Assembly: GCF_000011365.1 (NCBI RefSeq)
Contig: NC_004463.1
Location: 2,280,001-2,344,000 of the forward strand
DNA: 64,000 nucleotides
DNA from: Bradyrhizobium diazoefficiens USDA 110
GTDB taxonomy: Bacteria > Pseudomonadota > Alphaproteobacteria > Rhizobiales > Xanthobacteraceae
Direction of reading: 5' to 3'
Position 1 is the first letter of the stretch, and each line of letters opens with the position of its first letter. Shown here in pieces: positions 55,398 to 63,995 of this stretch. The notes beneath the pieces are model-generated. The model was given only the letters and a program-made list of their open reading frames with translations, was not told where the DNA came from and searched no databases. Position numbers and translations under genes: made by a program.

Positions 55398-56666
55398 CTT
55401 TTGATCAGGCGACGGCTCCGGTTTCAGAGAGTTGTGGCTGATAGAGCGGTCGCATGTTCATGTAGCATTTGGTCGACCACGCCGTTCCGGCAATGTGCCG
55501 CAGCCGGGCCGCCGCCAAATTGAGACAGGATTGACCGTCGGGGAAGGCGCCGACGACACGGGTTCGTCGCCGGATCTCCTTCATGATGCGCTCGAGCGGA
55601 TTGTTCGTTCGAATCTTCCGCCAATGGATGTCAGGAAAGGCATAGTAGGCGAGCGTCTCGTGAACCGCCTGCTCGACGAGATCAGCAGCTTTGGCCATAC
55701 GGCTTGCCCGCAGATCCGCGATGACGGTCCTGGCTTTCTCGTCGGCCGCGGCGCGGCTCTCCTGGGCATGAATGGCCTTGAGCATGTGGCTCACCTCGTG
55801 GACCCGGGTCGACGGCACGTGGCTGAAGACATTGCGATAAAAATGCACCATGCAGCGTTGATAGCGGGCCTCCGGCAGATAATCCGCAACGCTTTCGACA
55901 AGACCTCGGCACGCATCCGAAACCACCAACTGCACGCCCTTGAGACCGCGATCGACGAGGTGCCGCAGAAACGATGACCAGCCGGATTTGTCCTCCTTGG
56001 CGCCTTCACAGATGCCGAGGATCTCCCGGAACCCCTCGGCATTGACCGCCGAGGCCACCAGCAGCGACACGTTGCGAACCTCACCAGCCCAGCTGCGCTT
56101 CATCACGATGCCGTCGAGGTAGAGATACGGATGCTCGCCTTCGATCCTGCGATTCCGCCACGCCTCGATCTTGGCATAGATCTTCTTGTTCAGGTTCGAC
56201 ACTGTGCTCGGGCTGACCCGGGTGCCCCACAGCGCCTCGGTGATGTCTTCGACCCGCCGAACCGAAATCCCGGCCAGATACATCTCGATCAGCGCCTCCT
56301 CGACCGAGCTCTCCCGCCTCCGGTAGCGCTCGATAATCGCCGTCTCGAAGGTTTGCCGACGTAGCTTCGGAACCTTCAGATTGACGTCGCCCGCCTTGGT
56401 CTGCAGCGTTCGCTCGTAGCTGCCTGCCCGCGTGTCCTGCCGGGCCGGGCTGCGCTCATACCGCCCAGCACCGCACAGCTGGTCCGCTTCGGCCTCCAGC
56501 ATCGCGTTCAGTGTCTCCTCCACTGTCCCGCGGACCATCTCGCCCAGGTGATCTCGAATCCGGGCCTCATCAATTTGGATCACCTGACCCATGGCATTCC
56601 CATCGTTCATTCAAAGCTCCTTCATTCTAGAAGAAGCCGTCAATCCTGAAAGTGCGAAAGACTCTG
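55384..56666 (-). mobile_element. IS256-family insertion sequence
   Basis: It has inverted repeats sharing CAGA-TCTTTCGCACTTT (55384-55402 and the complement at 56648-56666) around one transposase gene. I could not find a clean target duplication. The left end overlaps the first codons of the SRAP fragment. Confidence 0.8.
55405..56610 (-). CDS. IS256-family (Mutator-type) transposase
   Basis: A 401-residue transposase: GRYERSPARQDTRAGSYERT at the N-terminus, the DDE residues in YLYLDGIVMKRSW and VVSDACRGLVESV, the CMVHFYRNVFSHVP helix, and Glu in NNPLERIMKEIRRRTRVVG. Full length and apparently intact. Confidence 0.93.
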   Translation of the reverse strand: MNDGNAMGQVIQIDEARIRDHLGEMVRGTVEETLNAMLEAEADQLCGAGRYERSPARQDTRAGSYERTLQTKAGDVNLKVPKLRRQTFETAIIERYRRRESSVEEALIEMYLAGISVRRVEDITEALWGTRVSPSTVSNLNKKIYAKIEAWRNRRIEGEHPYLYLDGIVMKRSWAGEVRNVSLLVASAVNAEGFREILGICEGAKEDKSGWSSFLRHLVDRGLKGVQLVVSDACRGLVESVADYLPEARYQRCMVHFYRNVFSHVPSTRVHEVSHMLKAIHAQESRAAADEKARTVIADLRASRMAKAADLVEQAVHETLAYYAFPDIHWRKIRTNNPLERIMKEIRRRTRVVGAFPDGQSCLNLAAARLRHIAGTAWSTKCYMNMRPLYQPQLSETGAVA

Positions 56667-56736
56667 TACGTTACCGAATGCAAAGCAGTTTTGAGATGGC
56701 GTGCAATCTTTTGACAAACATTTACGGGGCAATGCA

Positions 56737-57026
56737 ATGAGTTCGAAAAACATCAGAATTTCATCGACATCGGTGACCAGACAGGAATGGCGTGCTGTCG
56801 ACGCAGTCGTTAACACCAAGGGCAGAGATGCAACATCGTTTCATGCCGAACCGAGTGCCGCAGTAGTTACCGAACGCAGATTAGCAAGTCTGGGGCCTTC
56901 ACAAAAATTACCGTCTCAATCGAGCCGGCCAATGTGTCGACGCGACAAGCGATCCGCCGGCTGAATGATGAACTGGAGGGGCGAGTCTCACCTTCGGATA
57001 CGTTCGCATCCAAAACTGCATCCTGA
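56737..57026 (+). pseudogene. Possible small gene, frameshifted
   Basis: ATG 56737 opens MSSKNIRISSTSVTRQEWRA; near 56895 the protein-like sequence moves to another frame (AFTKITVSIEPANVSTRQAI, then RRLNDELEGRVSPSDTF) and ends at 57026. It is 20 bases upstream of the next gene on the same strand. No family recognised. Confidence 0.3.
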
Positions 57027-57046
57027 TCCGCGCTCATGCTTGGCCC

Positions 57047-57916
57047 ATGCACTTTGCATATGAGACAACGGCGTTCTCGAGCACGGAGTTGATGCAAGGG
57101 GACGTTCTGCGAAGGACGCTAGAGCTGGATGCTCTACTGGAGGCAGTTCATCCTCATTTTTTCCACCATCCGAAGAACTTATTCTTCATCGTGCTAACGC
57201 AAAGTTGCAACCTAGTACCTCGCGGGCCAGCGGGCGGATGCAAGGCACCGTACATTGCCATTGCACCGGTGCGCAGTCTCGAATTGGTCGTAGAACGACA
57301 GGTCGGTCAATTCCAGGCTCCTGCTGTGAAATCCGATCTCCCTATCGTTGGACTTCGGGCGAGAAATAAGATCTCGGAGTTTATGGGCCGGCTTTTGAAT
57401 TACAACGAGCCTGGCTATTTCTTTCTGGATTCCGAGGGCACAGATCTCAGGTAGACTGCATAGCGTTTCTCAAACTTTCCATCGCTGTGAAGGCCGATCT
57501 CCACCTAGCAACCTGCGTTGCGGCGAAGATCTTGCAATTGACAGACACGTTTCAGGCAAAACTTGGTTGGCTAGTTGGCCAAATGTATTCGCCCGTCGGA
57601 ACGCAGGATATGGATGCTGACAAAGCGACAAAAAATTGCGGACTCTCAGAAGAGCGTTGCTCTGTGGTTCGATGACTCAAAAATCAAAGCGGTTGAATCA
57701 AGGTTCGCCGAACTCCGTCAGTTGGATCCCAATAAGAGTATGTCAGAGGCTGAAATTGCGGCGATGATCCGCGCCGTCCCATCCGTCCGAAAAGAGGTGA
57801 TGACCCGAGCGACGGAAATCATCAAAGATACGCTTGGCGAGAACCAACAGGGAGCGGCTCGACGCTTAAGTTCAAGATTAGCGAGCGACGCTGCGCTAAA
57901 GAAGCTTTTGCGGTAG
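57047..57916 (+). pseudogene. Hypothetical protein gene split by two frameshifts
   Basis: Three successive frames form one protein of about 285 residues: MHFAYETTAFSSTELMQGDV and IVLTQSCNLVPRGPAGGCKA (first frame, stop at 57454), CIAFLKLSIAVKADLHLATC and FQAKLGWLVGQMYS (second), then ADSQKSVALWFDDSKIKAVE to the end at 57916 (third). The TQSCNL...C-APYIAIAPVR block looks conserved. No family name can be given. Confidence 0.55.
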
Positions 57917-58097
57917 ATGTCACATGTCGCGGTGACGTGACAGTCGAGCGAGCAACCAGTAGCTGGATTTCGCCGCGCAGGGCATGATCACGATCACGGA
58001 TTGGTCACCTCACGCTTCGTTCGGCTCCTAGGACGCAAAGCGTCTGTGGACCCATCACGACTACTGACTTCGTAAAGTCACATAGGCGACCGACCTA

Positions 58098-59215
58098 GTA
58101 CCCACTTTTCTTGGAACGTGAGTCGTGATTCAAGGTCGGGATGATACCCGAAGCAAGAGAAGTCCACCTTTCGAGGAAAGATCGCAAGGTGCTTGAGGCG
58201 TGCTGTCGCTCACCGGTGACGTTGCAGCGCGATTTGAAGCGGGCGCGGATAGTTCTGTTGGCGGCGGATGGGCGCAGCACCCGGTCGATCGCCAAGGAAG
58301 TTGGGGTCCAGCCGCGGATTGTCAGCCTTTGGCGGCATCGCTATGCCGACCATGGCCTTGAAGGGCTGCAAGACAAGCCGCGGCCTGGCAAGCAGCCGAT
58401 TTATACGAAGACGACCGACAAGCGGATTCTGAAGCTGCTGGATAAGCCGCCACCGCAAGGGTTTGCGCGCTGGACCGGCCCCCTGCTGGCCGAGGCGCTG
58501 GGCGATGTCGATGTCCAATATGTCTGGCGGTTCCTGCGCAGCCACAAGATTGACCTGGTGGCTCGCAAGTCCTGGTGCGAGAGCAACGACCCGAACTTTA
58601 CGGCCAAAGCCGCCGATGTTGTCGGCCTCTATGTCGCGCCGCCGGCGAAGGCCATTGTGCTGTGCGTGGACGAGAAGCCCTCGATCCAGGCTTTGGAGCG
58701 AGCGCAGGGTTATCTGAAGTTGCCCAATGGCCGCGCCTTAACCGGCCAAAGCCACGATTACAAGCGGCATGGCACCACAACATTGTTTGCGGCGCTCGAA
58801 GTCGCCACCGGAAAGATCATCGCGACCCATTCAAAACGCCGGCGCCGCGTCGAGTTTCTCGATTTCATGAACAGCGTCACCGCGACTTTTCCGAACCGCA
58901 AGCTTCACGTCATCCTCGACAACCTCAACACCCATAAAAAGAACGAGGACTGGCTCAAGGCCCACCCCAACGTGCAATTTCATTTCACGCCGACAAGTGC
59001 GTCATGGCTCAATCAGGTCGAAGTATGGTTTTCCATCTTGCAGGGGCAGTCGCTCAGCGGCACCTCCTTCACGAGCCTCAAGCAGCTTCAGGAACACATC
59101 GATGCCTACGTCAACGCATACAACGACAGAGCCGAGCCCTTCGTCTGGACCAAGAAAAAGGTCCGGCAACGCCGTTTCAAAGGCCGCCGTATCACTCAGC
59201 TCTGATTCCGGGTAC
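58098..59215 (+). mobile_element. IS630-family insertion sequence
   Basis: It is bounded by GTACCC and its complement GGGTAC and flanked by the TA dinucleotide duplication (58096-58097 and 59216-59217), as expected for IS630/Tc1-type transposition. One transposase gene fills it. Confidence 0.88.
58141..59205 (+). CDS. IS630-family transposase
   Basis: A 354-residue transposase. The N-terminal helix-turn-helix is RSTRSIAKEVGVQPRIVSLW; the DDE residues are in IVLCVDEKPSIQ, HVILDNLNTHK and SWLNQVEVWFSIL. ATG 58141 lies 40 bp inside the element. Intact. Confidence 0.93.
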   Translation: MIPEAREVHLSRKDRKVLEACCRSPVTLQRDLKRARIVLLAADGRSTRSIAKEVGVQPRIVSLWRHRYADHGLEGLQDKPRPGKQPIYTKTTDKRILKLLDKPPPQGFARWTGPLLAEALGDVDVQYVWRFLRSHKIDLVARKSWCESNDPNFTAKAADVVGLYVAPPAKAIVLCVDEKPSIQALERAQGYLKLPNGRALTGQSHDYKRHGTTTLFAALEVATGKIIATHSKRRRRVEFLDFMNSVTATFPNRKLHVILDNLNTHKKNEDWLKAHPNVQFHFTPTSASWLNQVEVWFSILQGQSLSGTSFTSLKQLQEHIDAYVNAYNDRAEPFVWTKKKVRQRRFKGRRITQL

Positions 59216-59451
59216 TAGAATACTGAACCTTGTGCGCTGGTGCTGATGGCGATGACATCGCCACGGCGGCAGATCTTCGCGACGGCGGCGATGTCGCCGT
59301 CCGAAGCTCCACCCTGAAAGAGTATTTGCGCAGAAGATCGACAATAGGCCGACGGCTCAGGAGCGGCTTTGGGCGCGGCCGGAGCAGGCGCCTGACCATA
59401 AGCCGAACCCACGAGGGCCATGCAAAGCGCCGCAGGCCAATGTCTCAGCAT
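59215..59451 (-). CDS. Small secreted protein with IS630 in its stop codon
   Basis: A 78-residue protein with a signal peptide (RHWPAALCMALVGSAYG), an Ala/Pro-rich linker and a mature part with two cysteines (AYCRSSAQILFQGGASDGDI, CRRGDVIAIS). The stop codon is TAG at 59215-59217: its TA is the IS630 target duplication and its G is the last base of the element. The base before the left duplication also restores TAG, so the protein length is unchanged by the insertion. Confidence 0.7.
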   Translation of the reverse strand: MLRHWPAALCMALVGSAYGQAPAPAAPKAAPEPSAYCRSSAQILFQGGASDGDIAAVAKICRRGDVIAISTSAQGSVF

Positions 59452-59462
59452 GATCTCCGTAC

Positions 59463-59666
59463 CTACTTCTTCGTGCCGTAGGGGCTTTGGTTCGTCGGAG
59501 CCAGTGAGATTCCTTCCTCAGATGCTTTGTTGTAGATCGCGTTTTCGGTTCGGCCCAACTTCAGGCCGATCACTCGCGTCGGTGTGTTGCCCTTCACAAG
59601 TTGTTTGAGTTGGCTCACTTCGCCTGACGTCGACTGCTTGCCGCTATTCCGGGTCGACTTCGCCAT
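59463..59666 (-). CDS. Small conserved hypothetical protein, Myb/SANT-like
   Basis: A 67-residue protein, MAKSTRNSGKQSTSGEVSQL, followed by NTPTRVIGLKLGRTENAIYN and SPYGTKK. This short helix-turn-helix-like family is frequent in Bradyrhizobium. It probably binds DNA, but no function is assigned. Its ribosome-binding site GAGGAAG lies directly upstream. Confidence 0.75.
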   Translation of the reverse strand: MAKSTRNSGKQSTSGEVSQLKQLVKGNTPTRVIGLKLGRTENAIYNKASEEGISLAPTNQSPYGTKK

Positions 59667-59679
59667 TGCGCGCTTCCTC

Positions 59680-59898
59680 TTATTGGTGGGTGCCGTAACG
59701 GTTCCCGGTGTTTGAATTCACATAGGTCCCGCCGCGGTGCAACGATCCCGAGCCGCCTGAAAAGCTGCCGCCGTGGCTTGAGGTGTGGTGTCCGCCGCCA
59801 TAGCTGACACGGCCCCCGTGACCTCCTCCGCGAGCATCGGCCGGTCCAATTATTCCGATTGCCAAAAAAAGCCCGGCAACGAGCGTTGCTGCCCTCAT
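59680..59898 (-). CDS. Gly/His/Ser-rich secreted small protein
   Basis: A 72-residue protein from ATG 59898. The signal peptide AATLVAGLFLAIGIIGPADA is followed by a low-complexity mature region (GGGHGGRVSYGGGHHTSSHG and onward) ending RYGTHQ. GAGGGGG lies about 7 nt upstream of the start. The histidines could bind metal. The frame is open upstream to 59952, but the signal peptide fixes the start. Confidence 0.7.
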   Translation of the reverse strand: MRAATLVAGLFLAIGIIGPADARGGGHGGRVSYGGGHHTSSHGGSFSGGSGSLHRGGTYVNSNTGNRYGTHQ

Positions 59899-60054
59899 AT
59901 TGTTCCCCCTCAAAAACGTCTCTTGTAAATTCGCTCCTCTATCCAACTGCAACCGATGCGGGAGCGCAAGCCGTAGTGCACCGATGACACTTTCTCCACT
60001 GGTGTGTGGATGTGAGACTTTGGACCTAGGGAAAAATACGGGTAAGGGGCGACC

Positions 60055-60156
60055 TTAAAGGTGCAGACCGATGATAAACCGGATGGCAAAGAAGGCGCCC
60101 CCGGCGACCACGGCAGTGGCGCTAATCGCGAACACTACTCTCCAACCCTCGTCCAT
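60055..60156 (-). CDS. 33-residue membrane protein
   Basis: ATG 60156 with GAGG just upstream gives MDEGWRVVFAISATAVVAGG, AFFAIRFIIGLHL and a TAA stop. One membrane helix with an acidic N-terminus and a short C-terminus. It is too short for most gene finders; function unknown. Confidence 0.45.
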   Translation of the reverse strand: MDEGWRVVFAISATAVVAGGAFFAIRFIIGLHL

Positions 60157-60338
60157 TGTGCCTCGCGATAAAACGACCCCCGCGGGGGCAACGCGGAGGC
60201 CGCTGTTGGGGCGCTCCAAGGCAGGGGGTCCTGAAGCGATACGGCAACGTGCACGCGGTCGGAGGGGTTCCTATGAAGGGCAGATCCTCAAAACGCGGTG
60301 GATTTCCGCATCAGCTTCAGGAATATCTCGATGAGGTC

Positions 60339-61235
60339 TCACTGCGAGGAGCGAACATCTCCGCCGCCGAGTTGGGCCACCACCCAATCCGCAAAAGCTC
60401 GTACCGACGATCTTTGTCGGCTTGCGCGCGGGTAGATCAAGCGGTGACCGACGTAGCGGATATCGTTGGCGCGTCCGGCCAATGGAGCGACCAAGCGCCC
60501 GCACGCCAGTTCGCGTTCGGCCAGAAGCGTTGATTCCAAGGCCACGCCCAATCCCTCTGCAGCCGTCGCGATCGCAAGAAAGCTTCGGTCGAATCTCATG
60601 CCGTGAAGCGCAGGTGCTTCTAACCCATTCGCGGTGAACCATTGATGCCACTGCACCCGCTTCACGTCGGAGCGGATGAGCGTCTGATCGAGGAGATCGG
60701 CAGGCTTCCTGATCGATTTTGCGAGCGAGGGCGAGCAGAGCGGCGTGACCGTCTCCTCCGGCAGAGGGACAATTTCGACGCCCTCCGCGCGTGGCGGACC
60801 GTAGACGATGTCGATATCGAAATCATCGTTGCTGAAGCGCGCATAGTCCGTGCTTGCAGCCAGCCGAACCTCGAGCTTCGGGTAAGCAGCGAGAAACTGT
60901 GCAAGCCGTGGTGCCAGCCATTGCGCAGCAAAGCTGGGCGCGGAATGGACGCGCACCAATTGTGGTCCGCGCGCGGCAACTTCCTCTAGGCCACGGCGGA
61001 GCTGATCGAATGCCGCTCCCGTGTGACGCATCAGGTTCTCGCCGGCCGGCGTAAGTCGCACGGATCGTGCGCTGCGCTCGAACAAAGCGGTCCGAAGGGT
61101 GCCCTCCAGCTTGCGGATGGCATGACTAACGGCACTCGGTGTCAGGTGAAGCTCATTCGCCGCATCGCGAAACGATCCGGTGCGGGCAGCCGCTTCAAAG
61201 GCACGAATTGCCGATATGGGGATATTCGACAGCAT
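60339..61235 (-). CDS. LysR-family transcriptional regulator
   Basis: A 298-residue regulator of the GcvA subgroup. The N-terminal helix-turn-helix is SFRDAANELHLTPSAVSHAI; the effector domain starts about residue 90 (LVRVHSAPSFAAQWLAPRLA). It is divergent from the SDR-transketolase genes (about 110 bp apart), so it most likely controls them in response to a sugar or polyol intermediate. Intact. Confidence 0.92.
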   Translation of the reverse strand: MLSNIPISAIRAFEAAARTGSFRDAANELHLTPSAVSHAIRKLEGTLRTALFERSARSVRLTPAGENLMRHTGAAFDQLRRGLEEVAARGPQLVRVHSAPSFAAQWLAPRLAQFLAAYPKLEVRLAASTDYARFSNDDFDIDIVYGPPRAEGVEIVPLPEETVTPLCSPSLAKSIRKPADLLDQTLIRSDVKRVQWHQWFTANGLEAPALHGMRFDRSFLAIATAAEGLGVALESTLLAERELACGRLVAPLAGRANDIRYVGHRLIYPRASRQRSSVRAFADWVVAQLGGGDVRSSQ

Positions 61236-61343
61236 CCCATAAGTGAACCAGATTCATCGATCCGTGACAACTGCGCGTTTGTCCGTTGGCGGTCGGCGGG
61301 TCATTCCTAAGCGCCAAGGAAGAACAATTTGCGGGAGGAACTG

Positions 61344-62093
61344 ATGCTGCTCAGCGGTAAGACGGCCATCATTTCGGGCGCGGCCTCGCCGCGCGGGATC
61401 GGGCTTGCCACCGCCCGGCGGTTCGCCGCCGAGGGCGCTCGGGTCGCCATTCTGGATATTGACGCCGGCGCTGCGACGGATGCTGCGGCATCGCTCGGAA
61501 ATTCCCATATCGGACTAGGGTGCGACGTCGCCGACAAATCGTCCTGCGAACAGGCGGTCGCCCGCGTGATCGAATCCTTTGGCGGCACCGATGTTTTGAT
61601 CAACAATGCCGGCATCACCCAGCCGGTGAAGTTCCTGGAGATCTCGGCAGCCGATTGGGATCGCATTCAGGACGTCAATCTCAAGGGCATCCTGTTTCTC
61701 TCCCAGGCGGTGATCCCGCATATGCGCGGACGGAAAGCCGGATCGATTGCATGCATGTCGTCGGTCTCGGCCCAGCGCGGTGGTGGAATTTTTGGCGGCC
61801 CGCACTATTCGGCCGCGAAGGCCGGCGTACTTGGTCTCGCCAAGGCGATGGCCCGAGAGTTCGGCCCGGACGGCATTCGCGTCAATTGCGTCACGCCCGG
61901 CCTGATCGGCACCGATATCACCGCGGGCAAGCTGACCGACGAGATGAGGGCGAAGATCCTGGAAGGCATTCCGCTCAATCGTCTCGGTACGGCCGAAGAC
62001 GTCGCCGGTATCTACACCTTCCTGGCCTCGGATCTCTCCGCCTACGTAACCGGCGCCGTGATCGACGTGAACGGCGGCATGCTCATCCACTGA
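61344..62093 (+). CDS. Short-chain dehydrogenase/reductase
   Basis: A 249-residue classical SDR: nucleotide-binding IISGAASPRGIGLATA, NNAGIT, catalytic Ser in ACMSSVSAQRGGG and Tyr-Lys in YSAAKAG. GGGAGG lies 6 nt before ATG 61344; the TTG at 61329 is unlikely. It is first in an operon with a transketolase pair, so it probably oxidises a sugar alcohol or sugar to a ketose that the transketolase uses. The substrate is unknown. Confidence 0.92.
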   Translation: MLLSGKTAIISGAASPRGIGLATARRFAAEGARVAILDIDAGAATDAAASLGNSHIGLGCDVADKSSCEQAVARVIESFGGTDVLINNAGITQPVKFLEISAADWDRIQDVNLKGILFLSQAVIPHMRGRKAGSIACMSSVSAQRGGGIFGGPHYSAAKAGVLGLAKAMAREFGPDGIRVNCVTPGLIGTDITAGKLTDEMRAKILEGIPLNRLGTAEDVAGIYTFLASDLSAYVTGAVIDVNGGMLIH

Positions 62094-62117
62094 GCCAGCG
62101 AGACAAGGGTCAGATCG

Positions 62118-62969
62118 ATGGAAACCTCGACCAACGCGCTTACGAACACGCCCAAGCTGACGGACCGCGCCCACAATATTCGCCGCAATGCCCTGCGCAT
62201 GGGCGAAGTTCAGGGCCAAGGCTATATCGCACAGGCGCTCGACATCTCTGACGTTCTCGCCGTCGCCTATTTCCATGCGATGCGCTACAGACCCGAAGAT
62301 CCGTCCTGGGAGGAGCGAGACCGCTTTCTGCTCTCCAACGGGCATTATGCCATCGCGCTCTACGCGGCCTTGATCGAGGCGGGGATCGTCCCCGAGGAAG
62401 AACTCGAAACCTATGGCAGCGACGAGAGCCGCCTGCCGATGTCGGGCATGGCCTCCTACACACCGGGAATGGAAATGTCGGGCGGCTCGCTCGGGCTCGG
62501 ACTCAGCATCGCCGTCGGCATGGGCCTGGGACTCAAACGCAAGAAATCCGGAGCGCGGGTATACACCTTATTTTCCGATGGCGAGCTTGACGAAGGCTCG
62601 GTCTGGGAGGCGATCCAGTCGGCAGGCCACTACAAGCTCGACAATCTGATCGGCATCGTCGACGTCAACAATCAGCAGGCGGACGGTCCTTCCACGCAGG
62701 TCATGGCGTTCGAGCCGCTGGTCGAGAAGCTTCAGGCCTTCGGCTGGTTCGTGCAGCGCGTCAACGGCAACGATCTCAATGCCGTGGTCGCCGCCTTCGA
62801 CGCGGCCAAGTCCCATCCCGAACTCAAGCCGCGGATCATCGTCGCCGACACGCTGATGGGGAAGGGTGTTCCCTTCCTCGAGCAGCGCGAGAAGAGCCAT
62901 TTCATCCGCGTCGAGCCGCACGAATGGCAGCTCGCGCTTGCCGCGCTGGAAGCCGGGAGGCAGGCATGA
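62118..62969 (+). CDS. Transketolase, N-terminal (thiamine diphosphate-binding) subunit
   Basis: A 283-residue protein equal to the first half of transketolase. The ThDP/Mg motif GDG...N is DGELDEGSVWEAI followed by LIGIVDVNNQQADG; the active-site loop GSLGLGLSIAVGMGLGLK is also present. It is 24 bp after the SDR gene and overlaps the C-terminal subunit gene by 4 nt (ATGA). Such split transketolases transfer two-carbon units in sugar pathways. Confidence 0.93.
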   Translation: METSTNALTNTPKLTDRAHNIRRNALRMGEVQGQGYIAQALDISDVLAVAYFHAMRYRPEDPSWEERDRFLLSNGHYAIALYAALIEAGIVPEEELETYGSDESRLPMSGMASYTPGMEMSGGSLGLGLSIAVGMGLGLKRKKSGARVYTLFSDGELDEGSVWEAIQSAGHYKLDNLIGIVDVNNQQADGPSTQVMAFEPLVEKLQAFGWFVQRVNGNDLNAVVAAFDAAKSHPELKPRIIVADTLMGKGVPFLEQREKSHFIRVEPHEWQLALAALEAGRQA

Positions 62970-63976
62970 AGACCGTCAGATCAGCACCGCAGCCGGGCAA
63001 GCCGCGCCTGACCACCTCAGCGATGATCGCATCGATCGCAGCCGAGGGGCAGAAGACCAGACCGGGGCCGTTCGGACACGCGCTCGTCGAACTCGCGCGC
63101 CACCGCCCTGAGGTGGTCGGCATGACGGCCGATCTCGGCAAATACACCGACATGTACATCTTCGCAAAGGAGTTCCCGGACCGCTATTACCAGATGGGCA
63201 TGGCCGAGCAGCTTCTGTTCGGCGCCGCCTCCGGCCTCGCTGCCGAAGGCTTCATGCCTTTCGCGACCACTTACGCGGTGTTCGCGTCTCGGCGGGCTTA
63301 CGATTTCATTCACCAGACGATTGCGGAGGAAGACCGCAACGTGAAGATCGTTTGTGCTTTGCCCGGCCTGACCTCGGGCTACGGCCCGAGTCACCAGGCC
63401 GCAGAGGATCTCGCGCTATTTCGTGCCATGCCAAATATGACGGTCATCGATCCCTGCGATGCCCACGAGATCGAGCAGTTGGTGCCTGCCATCGCGGCGC
63501 ATCAGGGGCCAGTCTACACCCGCCTGCTGCGCGGCCAGGTGCCGGTCGTTCTGGACGAGTACGACTACAAATTCGAGCTCGGCAAGGCCAAGCTGATCCG
63601 CGACGGGAAGGACGCCCTGGTCATCTCATCCGGCATCATGACCATGCGCGCGCTCGAAGCCGTACAGACCTTGAAAGACGACAGCATCGATATTGCGGTG
63701 CTGCATGTTCCAACCATCAAGCCGCTCGATACCGAGACGATCTTGCGTGAAGCCGGCAAGTCGGGCCGCCTGGTCGTCGTTGCCGAAAACCACACAACGA
63801 TTGGCGGTCTCGGCGAGGCGGCTGCCGCGCTTCTGATGCGTTCCGGCGTCCATCCGCCCTTCCGCCAGATCGCATTGCCGGACGAGTTTCTTGACGCCGG
63901 CGCACTTCCGACCCTGCACGACCGCTACGGGATTTCCACCGCAGAGGTCGCACGGCAGATCAAGCGGTGGCTTTAG
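62966..63976 (+). CDS. Transketolase, C-terminal subunit
   Basis: A 336-residue partner of the preceding subunit: pyrimidine-binding domain with the catalytic Glu in YYQMGMAEQLLFGAASGLAA, PGLTSGYGPSHQAAEDLALF, and the C-terminal transketolase domain (ALVISSGIMTMRALEAVQ). ATG 62966 overlaps the upstream stop; the open frame before it lies inside the N-subunit gene. Confidence 0.93.
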   Translation: MKTVRSAPQPGKPRLTTSAMIASIAAEGQKTRPGPFGHALVELARHRPEVVGMTADLGKYTDMYIFAKEFPDRYYQMGMAEQLLFGAASGLAAEGFMPFATTYAVFASRRAYDFIHQTIAEEDRNVKIVCALPGLTSGYGPSHQAAEDLALFRAMPNMTVIDPCDAHEIEQLVPAIAAHQGPVYTRLLRGQVPVVLDEYDYKFELGKAKLIRDGKDALVISSGIMTMRALEAVQTLKDDSIDIAVLHVPTIKPLDTETILREAGKSGRLVVVAENHTTIGGLGEAAAALLMRSGVHPPFRQIALPDEFLDAGALPTLHDRYGISTAEVARQIKRWL

Positions 63977-63982
63977 TGTACC

Positions 63983-63995
63983 GGCGCTAAGCGCC
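63983..63995 (+). terminator. Possible terminator hairpin after the transketolase genes
   Basis: GGCGC-TAA-GCGCC lies 7 bp after the stop codon. The stem is only 5 bp and the window ends too soon to see a T-run, so terminator function is uncertain. Confidence 0.3.
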
